Positions 23,960 through 35,610 of a stretch of DNA of 64,000 nt are shown piece by piece. The DNA is taken from contig CP137684.1 in the NCBI GenBank assembly GCA_037976565.1, positions 18,910,259 through 18,974,258 on the forward strand, read 5' to 3'. Both the position numbers and the translations under genes were made by a program. The notes under the pieces were generated by a model. It searched no databases, had not been told where the DNA came from, and saw only the letters and a list, made by a program, of their open reading frames with translations. The DNA is from Mesocentrotus franciscanus (lineage: Eukaryota; Echinodermata; Echinoidea; Camarodonta; Strongylocentrotidae). Every line of letters starts with the position of its first letter. Position 1 is the stretch's first letter.

Positions 23960-24180
23960 GCTAGTAAGTGACTGCTTTCCAGCATTCCTCCAGCAAAGTG
24001 TTGTTAGCGGCAATACCTCTACGAGCACGCCGATATATTCGGGGCGCGAACCCGTCACCAAACCGGTAAAAGCCGCTGAGAAGAAGCCGCATAAACCAAG
24101 TTGAAGCTGACGAATGTATTGGCGAATTCTGCTGTTCTCCTTGAGCCGACAGATGCTATTCCACGTGGTCCTACGAATAA
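23960..24180. promoter_or_regulatory. GC-richer islet in intron 1, possible enhancer
   Basis: The block contains several CG dinucleotides (ATTCGGGGCGCGAACCC, CCGGTAAAAGCCGC) in otherwise AT-rich intron. On the minus strand GGGTTCGCGCCC looks loosely like a tRNA B-box, but no A-box accompanies it. Regulatory function is inferred from composition alone. Confidence 0.2.
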
Positions 24181-24329
24181 AGATTATTTCTATTTTTATT
24201 CTGTGCGCCCTTGCACTTAATACAAAGAACAGTTTTGTCATGCCTTAAGGCGGAGTATTAGAGGAAAAGAAGATTTCTCTCCATTGATAATGTGTAGTTG
24301 CCTCGAACTAAATATGATTTCATATCTCA

Positions 24330-24411
24330 ATGAGAGATGAGAGAGAACTGGAAATTGAGAGAGAGGGGGAGAAAAAGGGGGAGAGAAAAGGAAAAAGGGT
24401 GAGAGGGGAAA
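24330..24411. repeat. GA-rich purine tract
   Basis: GAGAGAGGGGGAGAAAAAGG-type purine-only stretch. Confidence 0.85.
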
Positions 24412-25850
24412 TCTTTGCAAATCTTGTTTATTCCATTTTGAGGGATTAGATTAGTTAATGCTGTGAAAAGGAATTAAAGGGCCAGGTTAAAAGTAGGCAG
24501 ACCAAATATGGTATTCTCATAAAATATCTCACATGAAATGAGTCGTTAGGTCTTTTACAGCTCTCAATATTATGCAGAATTGATATTTTTAACGGTATCC
24601 GAAACTATATATATCAAATATAAATGAAACTCTTTAAAACCGGATATTATCGTATATTTCCAGAGTGCACTCAAATTCCACGAGCATCTTATCTGCTCAT
24701 AGCATTCATTCTGTTTCATTCATAACTGTAAAATTCACTCTTTTATTTATTTAGACTGTATTGTTTTCAAAGATCATGTTGATAAATTTATTCTTTGTAA
24801 TGCGTTTGAAATATTCAGCACCAATTATTTTATCAGAATGTTATTTTTATATCCATCATTGTAATTGCATTCGCTGGTGTAAGGCACATGTAAATAGATA
24901 TAAGTGAAGTTGATTTGCAAAGGTACAAAAAGAAGACAAAAAAACCTATGAGCTAAAAAATTGTCATCAAAATCATTTGCATAAATGACGTGATTGCAGT
25001 CCATAATCTTAAGATTTACTCTTTTAGGAATCTCATGGACAGGTGCGTTAGTCACGTGTTCTAAACTTTATGACACACAGTGAGTAATTATTAAAACTCT
25101 TTATTTTTGTTTAGAAAAGACAGCTTCTTTGTGATAATCATCGAATGTTCATAAATTTTCTGTGTATTTCCGATCATCTTTTTGGAAAGTGTCAATATCC
25201 CCCCCTACACACACACACATGTTTCTCCAAATTCAAACTATGATGTAAACGATATTGGTTGCCAATGTCCTCCCATTAACACATTTTTTCACAATTTTCT
25301 CCACAAAAATTTGGTTCATAATATTGTACTTCACTTCAAAAAGGTGCAGTTGATAGAACTTATAATTCCTGTTCTCTAACAGAATATTTGAGCCGTCAGT
25401 CTTTTGAAATGCTCCACATCATATACAGTGTAGATGTCTTCTGTTTGATTTTGATCTAAAATCCTACGACTTTTATGATAAGAAATTATCAAATAATATT
25501 TTCAAAGTCTTTTTTGTTTTCTTTATCAAATTTGGTTTATTGGAATATTATTGTCTCTCATATTCTTTTGAAGCCTAAATGACAATTGATGATGTAATTT
25601 TAATTTGTTAAGAAATTAAAGCACAAATAACGCCATAAATCGGTACATAACATGGTTGTAATGATTGAAATAGCAGAAGCACAAGTGTGGGTTTGCACCG
25701 GAGACTCAATGGCAGTCCAATGACGCATTATTTAGTATGACCTAATCGCGAATGGCGCCCATGACCTTGTGCTTGTCTCGATAAAATCTTATTAAGATCG
25801 GAGCTTCGTACAAACCGTTCTTCCAACATCCCACGGACTTTCAAAACGAG

Positions 25851-25888
25851 AAATAGAGAGAGGGAGAGAGAGAGATGGAAAGAGAGAC
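25851..25888. repeat. (GA)n microsatellite
   Basis: AGAGAGAGGGAGAGAGAGAG-type run. Confidence 0.85.
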
Positions 25889-27265
25889 CGAAACAGACAA
25901 AAGTACATTGGCTATCTCTTTGATGATCTTTCTTTCATCCTGTGTGTTTTCGTTGGATAGATCTACCTCTACACCGAGTATGCATCCCTCATGAATATGT
26001 CGTGCATTTTTAAAGCGATAATCTTCTTAAATCTTAAAACTAGTGTGGGTGATTTGTGTGTGTGCGTGTGTGTTGCGTTTGATAAAGGAAGATAGACTGC
26101 ACTCAGATCTCTTTAATGATGTTCAATTGTAATCATAAGGCAGAGAAAAAATCTGAACGAATGCTCTTTCCTTATCTGATCCAGAGAATTACATAGAACT
26201 TGGTTAGGAGGTAAGGTAGATGTATGCTGTAGAAAATGTCTATATAGAAGATTGTAATATTTCATCTGTCCGTATGTTCAGGTTATAAAAACAGTGATGA
26301 GTTTCATTCAAAACAAATCGCCTGTAGAGAAATGACTGTTACTCATATGAATGTTGGACAACATAAAATATATATTTGAACTTGGAAAAATGAAAAACTG
26401 GTTAATTGTATGAGATAGGTGTTGCAAAATCTACGATCTAAGACGCTTGGTCGTTAAACCTTCAGTGGCTAGGATCACCATCTAATCAAAATACTAGATA
26501 AAGCATTGTTCAACATTGGGGCAATGGTTATCTGCCCGACCAACTTTCGCCAACTTAAATGTCCAAAATATGACTATAAATGATGTAAAACCCCGTCACC
26601 ATCCAGATATGTTTGCATACTTTTAAATGGAATGCAATCGCCTTGTTGTAGTACGAACCTGTGAATGCCACAATATTTTTCATAGATATCCATCGCAATT
26701 CCACATCCTGTATTTGTTTCTTCCATGTATTGTAGAGTCAGTTAACATTGTGATGCCCAATATAATGCTTAGAAACAAACAACTTAGGGGCAGAGAAACG
26801 TTTAAATAAAGTTCCTGTATTTTTGAGGTCAAAATTTCGCACGCTGGTTTTCGATGTATGAAAGAGCTCGAAATAATTAGGGTTTTCATTACAAAGAGGC
26901 ATACTTATAGAATCGGTTAGGTCCCTTCATTGTTATAATGATGATGGATTGGTATCCGCAATGACGTAGTATGAATTGGTTTCAAAATTCGTTGAGTTAA
27001 CTGAAAATGAAGAAGAATTTTATTCTAACATTTTCTAACGTTATACCAAAGAAATTTGAAGTTTGAAATTTATCTGTTCCACATTTACATGAAGAACAAT
27101 TCAAATTCATGCAAACTGCACAGTAATGAAATAATTTGCTCTGGAACTGGACCATTTTAGGGTTCCTTTCTTCGTATAATTTTAATATTCTAGTGCTTAC
27201 TTTAATCATCTCTATCTACAATAATGCAGCATAATTACAGCAGTGCAGCTGTTACGTAATAAATT

Positions 27266-27397
27266 CAGGTACCCATTTACTTCACCTGAAAATGTAGATC
27301 AATGTCTTGCCAAAGGACATTAGTGCAGCGGCGGGACTCGAACCGCGGACCTTGTGATCGACAGTCCGGCGACGTATCCACTCGACCACAACACCTC
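27266..27397 (-). mobile_element. tRNA-derived SINE, family A, 3'-truncated
   Basis: On the minus strand this has GAGGTGTTGTGGTCGAGTGG, the B-box GGTTCGAGTCCCGCC, CTTTGGCAAGACATTGATCT and GTGAAGTAAATGGGTACC, then stops. It is the tRNA-like head plus the first body block of the family seen at 11010 and 51198, without the 3' half or ATT tail. The head is the closest of all copies to an intact pol III promoter. Confidence 0.85.
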
Positions 27398-28244
27398 TAT
27401 TCTAGTACTTAAATATTAATATCATCACCGTTCGTACAGGACAAGAAGATTTAAAAGCATGTTTATATATATATATATCCTTACATTTACATATAAAAGA
27501 CATCATTAACATTGATTAATATTTGAGGTTATCTGATAATACAACAATTCCAAATATGGCTTCTTAGTGATCGGTCTCTAATGAAGTTTTGATTTGATGT
27601 TTTGATTATTGTTTTGCATCCTACGTAGCTTAAAAGACTAATAAATGCATGTGTACTTGCTGTTTTAATCATAACATCTTTAGCAAAAATAATCACCCTT
27701 AATTCCCCTTATAGCTGTATAAGTTTGTAGAAATCATCTTGCTAATTGAAACGATACCAGTCCTTTGCAAAGAATCTAGTCTGTTGTTTCCTTCCTATTC
27801 TTCATACAGAAGGGAAAAGGTAGTGTAGCAGACTCTGCATTTGTTTAAAATGACCTTCTCTAGAGAAAAGAAAAAATAATGCTATTCAGACATACTCTAT
27901 ACCAGCGGGGTTTTCAACTCACATCTAGCCTATCTTTAAGGCGCATTCATATTTGTTATCCTCACTCTCCTTCATGGCGCTTTATCTTAGTCATTATTTA
28001 ATTAAAGTAGATATTCAGCTTGGTTCCTCTAGATTGTATTTATAAAATGTATTAACAAATGTTTTTCAATTATTTTAGACACTCGGAGAACGTTTTCTTT
28101 CTTTCTCGCAAAATGCAACATTCTAAGCATATTTCGATCAACTCAACATATTTTGAAAATATATCAAATGTATAGTATGTACTTAGTTCAATGTAATGTT
28201 AACGCAGAGATTAGTCATATAAGAAGCATTTTTCACGTTTAAAT

Positions 28245-28319
28245 GTATGCGCAGCTGAATATATTTTGTATAAAAGCTGCGCTATATAAATTTATTATTA
28301 TTATTATTATTATTATTAA
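28245..28319 (+). mobile_element. SINE/LINE 3' end with (ATT)n tail
   Basis: The sequence GCTGCGCTATATAAATT followed by (ATT)n matches the 3' ends of the SINE copies at 11010 and 51198. The tRNA-like head is missing, so this is a 5'-truncated copy of the SINE or of the LINE whose 3' end the SINE shares. Confidence 0.6.
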
Positions 28320-28613
28320 CAATGCAATGGGAACTGTTTTACAAGATCAAATTATATCATCAGGTTAGGAAATGGGTAGGAAAATTAAAGTAAATATATT
28401 AATAGCGAATATATATCCTCATCACAGGTAGATATTCCTTATCATCATGGCTTTATGTCATTTCAATTTCTTTTGTTCAAAATAATTAATCATGCATCAC
28501 AATTGCTAGTCGTTCTTGTATAAATCCAAAATATTATTGGAAGTAGAAGTAACTATCTAAAATCACGATTTATTGATATATTTTTTTGTTTGTTATGGAT
28601 TATTTTTTTGTAG

Positions 28614-28646
28614 ATCACGATTGGGGTAGCAACGATGGGGGAAAAG
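28614..28646 (+). CDS. Pax6: Pax6 small exon 2 (33 nt, probable cassette)
   Basis: The exon is preceded by a T-rich acceptor (TTATTTTTTTGTAG) and followed by GTGAGA. It enters and leaves in phase 1, so it reads DHDWGSNDGGK in frame between exon 1 and exon 3. Skipping it also keeps the frame: codon 39 becomes Gly instead of Asp, and 11 residues are lost. It inserts an acidic, glycine-rich segment between the basic N-terminal cluster and the paired domain. It was found by looking for phase-compatible splice sites, so transcript support is missing. I judge it likely because both sites are good, the phases fit and the exon is GC-richer than the surrounding intron. Confidence 0.65.
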
Positions 28647-29639
28647 GTGAGAACATTTCAAAATTCATCTGAAATTTTATTATATAGGTTTATTAGAATG
28701 TAGCTTTAGGGCAAAGTAAGAGAAATACATTTCCCACTGTAAACATAAAAAACTTAGGTAGACATGTTTCGATTTTTTTTCTTGAAATACTACATGTTTA
28801 TTTTAATTTAAACTTAGTCAGATATTTGTTTTATTTTCCGAAATTATAAGAAGTCAAATATTATGTAGAAAAAGAAAGATATTTCTCGTTAATCATGATT
28901 TAAGTACATCCTTCATTTTGATTAAAGGTCAGAATAAATTTCTTTTGTATAGCAAAGACTAAGATTCTATTTCTACTAGATGGATGTATTTTCCACTCAT
29001 TAAACATCAGGGTAAAAAGATGGATAATATGCTATCGTTAAATTACTAACGAGTCCCATTGCAAAATGTTGCTTTGTTCGGTTCCAATTAATCAGTTGTG
29101 ACTTATATATCAAAGATTAAATGAAAGGCTAGATGATATTTCATATTTCATTGAGTCCATAATATCTTGATTAAATCAAGTCTTCGTTCTTCTGCAACCT
29201 CATTTCGTCCATTTCTTTACACGTCTTTAAATTAAATTCAAAATCCTTAATCGGTCAGTGCTAGTACAGTAGTAATGGCATTTCTTCAACTGTACATGAT
29301 GCCATTTCAATGAATATAAATTAATGCTTTCTACATCTGTTAAAAGAGAAGAAGAAAAAATGCACTTCAAATGTTGATATATATAGAGAGATGTATCTTC
29401 TATGTAATAGCAAAATATAATGTAAACCATCGTACGTAATGTCTTTTCGATTCATTCTCCTTTCAACATGTTAAAAGTACCGATACAAACTCAATTTGTA
29501 TTTTTGTAATCATACCGAGTTTCATTGACAAGGTGTATCAATGTTTTGTTTTTAAAAGAATGTAACCGTGAATATAAAAATACAAAATTACAAGCGCAAG
29601 TGATTCAATATGATGATATGCATGCTGTTACAAGATGGT

Positions 29640-29860
29640 TTAAATGCTAAAGGAGAAACGTAAATCTGTCTGCTCGGCACTGTAGGCAGTGGCAAATGCT
29701 AATCATTAGCGGAGAGAGCGAGACTTGTCGGGGAAGTTGCGGCGAGGGAGAGTTTGTAACACTCGCTCGTGTGAGGACTGCCAGGTTCCCGGCAGCTTGC
29801 GCTCGCGTTGTGACAAATATCACACCGTAAGCGATTGAAATCAATCTAATGATTTATCAG
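29640..29860. promoter_or_regulatory. GC-richer islet with homeodomain-type sites
   Basis: Compositionally distinct block within intron 2. It contains TAATCATTA at 29700-29708 (two TAAT cores inverted around one base) and a perfect inverted pair GATTGA-AA-TCAATC at 29833-29846, followed by CTAATGATTT. Clusters of TAAT cores are typical targets of homeodomain factors, which include Pax6 itself. An intronic enhancer is plausible. This is inference from motifs only. Confidence 0.35.
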
Positions 29861-30992
29861 CGACTGGGATGAAAATAGTGTTTAATTGAAAGTGTAGGAC
29901 GAAATTATGAAATGGAATATCGTTATCGTAACTCTGTTAAATTATTGTAATAAATTGATTAAAAACAAAACAAAATGATGCCCATATATGAGTCCTACAC
30001 TGGATATTTCTAATAAGTAATTATTTAGGCCTACCTTGTAATCTGTTCCATTATGTCTGCAAAAGGTAATGCAGTGCAGAGGGAAAATTAGGAATATTGG
30101 GTTTATATCTACGCTAATTATTTCTCCCGTTCAGATAATTAATTTAATTGTGTTCATTTTGTTATTTATACACCAGATTCGCCGATGCCATTGTATTGTG
30201 ACATAGATCTCTCATATTACATGATATGCATTGATAAAGCTTTTATTTGTAATCATCTAAATATGTCCTGATGTCATGGTTGTGCGGTGGATGAATTGTA
30301 CTATCGATCTTTACCTATTTTGCCTTTACATGTTTTTGATATCCAATGAAATAGAAAGTTTTCTTTTCAAAACAAGATTTTAAAAATAAAAATTATTGAA
30401 AGTAGTATACATTTACAATCGCGATATATAGTAACTACATCAATGTAGGGTTCAATTTTATAGTTATGTTGATTGATCAAAACATTTTTTTGTTGTAATC
30501 ATCAGGACGTTTTGTCCAATGATGATATACAACATGAGATACGTACTGAACTTGAATTTATAGATTTCAAAGGGTGCATAATAATTTCCGGTAACCGTTT
30601 TCACTTCACAAAATGTCTAAAAAGGTTAGATTTATGCAATATTTAGCAATTATATCAATCATGTGTTATCATAGTGTGACATAATTTAAGGACATGTACC
30701 AATTCCAACAAACGAGCTAACAAAACACACATGGAATTAGTCCTCTAAGTGATACTCACATTGAATTAATTATGACCTTTAGAATGTCCTGCCTATTTAA
30801 CTTGTTAAATATCAATCGTAATTGATATGTAAATATTACACTGCACAAGTTTTGCATGTTATAAATAAGAATGTTTATCCACCTAACCCCACATCACAAT
30901 TTAATATATTTCCTGTGAAATTCGACTTTGAATGCTGGGGTTGATGATGTTGTGATCCATGTGTAAATTAGACCATTAGGTTTAAAACATCA

Positions 30993-31203
30993 GGAGGAGG
31001 CGCGATGGCTCAGTGGTAGAGCAGTGGTCTCGTAACCGGGAGATCCCGGGTTCGAAACCAAGTCAATGCGCTAGTGCCTAGGCATTAATCCTCATTACCA
31101 AGTCCCTCGGAGAGGACTTAAAGCCATCGGTTCCCTGGTCGCTTACTTACAGTCATACACATGCTTTCTTAGCAGTCAGGTAAAACAAACAAACAAACAA
31201 ACT
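30993..31203 (+). mobile_element. tRNA-Thr-derived SINE, family B, complete
   Basis: The head GATGGCTCAGTGGTAGAGC carries the A-box, then GTCTCGTAACC with a CGT (Thr) anticodon loop, then the B-box GGGTTCGAAACC. The body includes CTAGGCATTAATCCTC, TCGGTTCCCTGGTCGCTTAC and TTCTTAGCAGTCAGG, and the tail is (AAAC)n at about 31183-31203. It differs from family A in head, body and tail. A deleted reverse copy lies at 46094-46194. The element is mobilised by LINE enzymes and encodes no protein. Confidence 0.88.
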
Positions 31204-31611
31204 ACAAATAATCAGGATAATAAAGGGGAATGTTGTAGAAAGAAAATAATTGTACACATAGTTATCGTCGCATTAAAAGACCTATGAACACCCGTGGTAA
31301 ATTACAATGCATTGATATGGATCAAGTGTTTGGTAGTCATGGACATGGTAATGAATGTTTATAGGGATTAAGAAGAACGAACTCAAAAGAAGAAATCAAA
31401 TATTGATTATTGTTTTTTAAGTACTGTCCTGACGACACTCCATTAAATAGCTCTTACTATTTGTTGGCTCCATTTACCAAATGTATAATTACAGTCATGT
31501 TGATAAACAATGTAGCTTGAATATTTGATAAAGAACGAATGAATGAAATAATATACCTCTCAAAGCTTTTACCCCTGAAGCAATTTTGTTAAAAGTTATA
31601 AGAAATAATAA

Positions 31612-31830
31612 CCATACATACATACATACATATGATCGCTTTTTTGTATAGCGCAAATGCAATAAAATATTGCTCAATGCGCTTTGAAAGACAAATTAAT
31701 GTAATTTAAAGTACAAAATAAGGAAAAGACGTTTATAGAAATAAACATTCAGTTATTCAAAAGGTGCGTCTTTAAGTTCTTCTTAAAAGATTTAATCGAA
31801 GTGGAAGCGCGGACTGATTTATTTATGGAT
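31612..31830. repeat. Possible retroelement relic after (CATA)n
   Basis: A short CATA repeat (31612-31632) is followed by GTATAGCGCAAATGCAATA, GCTCAATGCGCTTTG and a block with TCTTTAAGTTCTTCTTAAAAG. The motif pair TAGCGC/GCGCTT resembles 3'-terminal sequences of dispersed repeats. A loosely similar GTATTGCGCTTTACA occurs at about 33348. The family is unknown. Confidence 0.3.
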
Positions 31831-32397
31831 TGGTTAAGACTGTATTATGTTCCAATGTCATTATTTGAAGGGAAAAAAATGATTTTGAATGCCGATTTTA
31901 AAATGAATCTTGTTGGACCTTGGACGAGTGGTCTCAAAGACCTGAGTAAAATGGAGGACTTGATTGGTTAATTAACATAGATCATTGGGCATGGAGTTCT
32001 TTTGTCGATTCACCAGAAGAGTGGAACTAATCTCTATCTAATCCCATCGTTAGACATTATCCACGCCTATAGACAGCGCAATTCCAATTATCCTCAGGCT
32101 TCCATGTTATCCTCAAACCAACAACAGACATTTTTGATCGGTTCAAGTTCATATCAGCAATTCATAATACCAACTCGCCTTGTCGAATCATCATCATTCA
32201 TCATCATTACGCCTTTATGCGTGACGTATTGTTAACCCGCATAATACGCCGATAGACAAATTAGGCGTTTTCAAAAGCATTCAGTTTGAACGGGCCAATT
32301 GACTGAAGCTATTGCGCGCCAAAGCAAATCTATCATCCATTGTGATCGTGTCAAAGTGCATCATGGGAAATCTTAGATGTATAGTAGTAGTGTGTAT

Positions 32398-32475
32398 GTA
32401 ACGTGTGTGTATTGATATCTGTTTTGTGTGTGTGTATGTGCGCGCATGTGTGTGTGCGTGTGGGTGGTGCTGGGT
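32398..32475. repeat. TG-rich microsatellite
   Basis: Interrupted GTGTGT/GCGC stretch. The His/Thr-rich minus-strand frame over it is an artefact. Confidence 0.85.
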
Positions 32476-35400
32476 GTTCATGTGTACCGCAAATCGCCGG
32501 TCTTAATGCATGCCTTCGGGCACTGCTTATGATATTATATTAGAGCGATGCATTGTACACCCTCTTTTGCGTTCGGTGGTATTCAGTTGCTATAAATATC
32601 GGCTTGGCAAAATAGGACAAAGTTTGTCCTTGAGTTCTCAAAGCCGTGTGTAATCTATTGAAAGTGAGTTAAGAATATTTTGAGTAGCAAATGAAATCGA
32701 TGTAATTGGACATCACTGATGAGACGTAATTAGATTTCCACTCAGATGTAATCAGGAGGCATTATTTCTTACAATTACCGACTGCAAATCTGATTTCGAA
32801 TATTCATTTCTTCTTTACACATTCCCAAACCTATCTGGTATTATGTGCCCATTTCGCTCTTTATATCGGCTGTGAGCTGATAATTGTATTTGACTTATCT
32901 GTTTTAATTTTAACTTACTGCACCTCTCATTATTTCAATTAATAGAAAACACATTTATCATTGCGGTACTAGGGTGTGCCCTTCAAAAATTTGATCCACT
33001 TTTTTCTCCGTTTTATTCTGCATGTATATAAAATGTTTATCTTCATTCTTCTTTTGTTGATATTGATGAAGCCGAAGATTAAGCCAAAGGGCAAGCGTAA
33101 GGAAATGTTTGAGTAAAAAGAACGGCTGCCTTCAGCATCAATAAGAATGGTTCGAGTATTATTTAAAACAATGTTTAGGGCCATGGTATATGTCTTAATG
33201 TTTCAGAAGGCTTTGGGGTATTATTAGAGAAGTCCTCAAATTTATATTTTTGAACTTACTTTCTTAAACAAGGTTAACGTGACTTGTATAGTTTTGTATT
33301 AAACAAAACCAATATGGTGCATTGATTTGCAGCGTTTTACAAATTTGAGTATTGCGCTTTACATAAAAATTTTAACAAAAATATCCCAGTTAATATTACG
33401 GCTTAAAGAGCAGAGACCTGCGATTTAAGACCTTGGACAGGTACACATCTATAACAAGAAATAAATAGTGCAGATCATTTTGGCAGATTCGTGGGGGATT
33501 AATGTAGACGGTTTAAAATAAAAACTAGTCCCGCAAGTGCAATATCAGTTTCCGAAGTATTTATACCCTATTTACTACCATGTAAACAACTCCAGATTAT
33601 CAATAGAAGTCAGGAGATTATGTTTCATTCTTATTTGACCACAAGTGACCAGGCTTTCTACAATTCCGCACAGGAATTCTCTTTTCTCTTAATTGACCCT
33701 CACACACACCGTCCATTTCCCTTTCTTTCTTTTCATATCTATTTCCTTTCGTCTAATCACAGACGGAGTATGTTACTACGTTTCTGCTTGGAAAAAAACA
33801 ACATTAGCTTTGTGTGTATCTGTCACTTCGCTGGGTGCTTTTTAGAGTAAAGAAGAATTCTTTATATATTTGAACATGGCTTTGGTCAAATCTGAGTACA
33901 ATTAAGCGACAATTTGGATCTCTCTTTATGTTGCTCTTTCTAACAGGACCTTAGTTCGAACTTTAACCCAGTGTAGAGTTGCGTTGTTTTGTGTAGACTA
34001 AGGGTCTAAATATCGCTATTAATTATGTATCATTAATTGATATTTCTCCTGGCTAACTATGATTATGAGACAAATAGTGTAGATTTTTAATTTATAGAAT
34101 TACCAACACTCAAACGAAAATGTAGTATTGGTTTTATGTGAAGTGAAAATGAATGTCGTTTAATATTCATGGGTGCATGATAGCGAATTCTGCCTTTACG
34201 ACCTAGCATTTCACATCAAAATTGTACTCATTTCTATAATATTATGTTGTTGTGATTTTACTGTCAGGCGAAAAACAGCAGGCCATCACTGATGAAACCT
34301 TTAAGCTTTCTACACAACAAAAACGGAAGTAATTCCTGTGTAAGTCTCGCGACCATACTGTTGAGGCCTTGAAGTTTTAATCAGCAGAAAATTGCCATAG
34401 AAAATCATTCTAGTGAACGAGTATGATCAGAAATACCTTGGAGACACACGTGTCTTAACATGTCAGGAATGTATCGAACGTCATGTGACTTTGATGGTAT
34501 TTCAATGTAAAAATGCTAATATTTTTGCAGAAATACGCAATTGTCACTAGCACTTCACGAGAAGGATGCATTTTCAGAGAGCCGTAGTTAAGGGATTTTT
34601 ATTATTTATTTAAGAAATTAAAGCAGTGTTAAAGAAATGTATTAAAGTATATTCTTTAATCTAAAGTCGATGTTTAAATAATATTAAAGGGAATGATGTA
34701 ACTCTAAATACAATATTTTGTTATAATTATTATTATTATTCATTGAAAAGCACAAGTACTTCTTGCACGCAGCATTGCTTTTGTTTGTGAATTGTATTAT
34801 GTACTCGGATTGACAATTTTACATAAGGACTTTAGTGATATTTCAATAGTTTGTGTTCTAGCGACTATACCAACTTTTATTTCGCTTTACTGGGAACATT
34901 TATTATGCATTAGTTACAGTTACAAGCGTTGTATACTATTTAAACTTGAAACATGCACTTTGAAGAGAAACAAAAATAGGTTTTTGTGTAGATGGGAGCC
35001 AGATTAGAGAATTGTTGACAAAGATATAATTATACAATTTCTTTTCTTTTTAGTCATGATGATGCTTATGGTTTTTATGGTTATTCTTATTATCCTAACT
35101 GAAATATACACCGAGTGTTTTCAATTCTGGATATTCTATGTTTATCTGATTAGTTTGTATATCTTTTCTTCCATTTTATGCTAACTTAACATGATAAATA
35201 CACATTTCCAATCTTATCACGACCATGCCAAAATATTAAATATGATATTTTGGTAACATTAACAAAACATGAAGAAGGTAGAACACTGACGTTTTGAAAT
35301 GTATTTCGTTTCGACTTTTCCCGCTGTTATCGGTCTATATTCGGGAAAAATAGCGAATTTCATTGATTTTCATCGACCATTTTTTTCTGTTCTCTCCAAT

Positions 35401-35489
35401 ATATCTATTTTACGAGGTTTCTTTCCCTTACTTTCATCTTATTTTCTTTCTTTTAATGGGCCTACAAATGCAGCCGTTTCTATGGTACA

Positions 35490-35610
35490 ATTTGAGCGAG
35501 GCGCCGGGTGATAAATAGGCCGGGACGAGAGGCGCAGGTGCGCTTCGTCTTCCGTTCTTATTTCCAGCTAGGCGCGCGTTATTACACTGCGCTCACACAA
35601 TAATCCATTC
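35490..35610. promoter_or_regulatory. CpG-rich islet in intron 2, possible enhancer
   Basis: A dense cluster of CG dinucleotides (GCGAGGCGCCGGG, GAGGCGCAGGTGCGC, AGGCGCGCG) stands out from AT-rich intron. It includes the E-box CAGGTG. It has no open frame with exon boundaries. Regulatory role inferred only. Confidence 0.3.

Larger units (their letters stand above)
22813..28613 (+). other. Pax6: Pax6 intron 1
   Basis: About 5.8 kb, phase 1, with GTAAGA donor and TTTTTTTGTAG acceptor. It contains purine tracts near 24.34 and 25.85 kb, a 5'-truncated SINE tail at 28245-28319, a SINE head at 27266-27397 and a GC-richer islet at 23960-24180. The islet has no exon-like frame and may be regulatory. 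Nothing else is recognised. Confidence 0.7.

Noticed and set aside
30993..31065. Functional tRNA-Thr gene
   Set aside because: The tRNA-like part continues into a SINE body with an (AAAC)n tail, a deleted second copy exists, and the acceptor stem is not closed.
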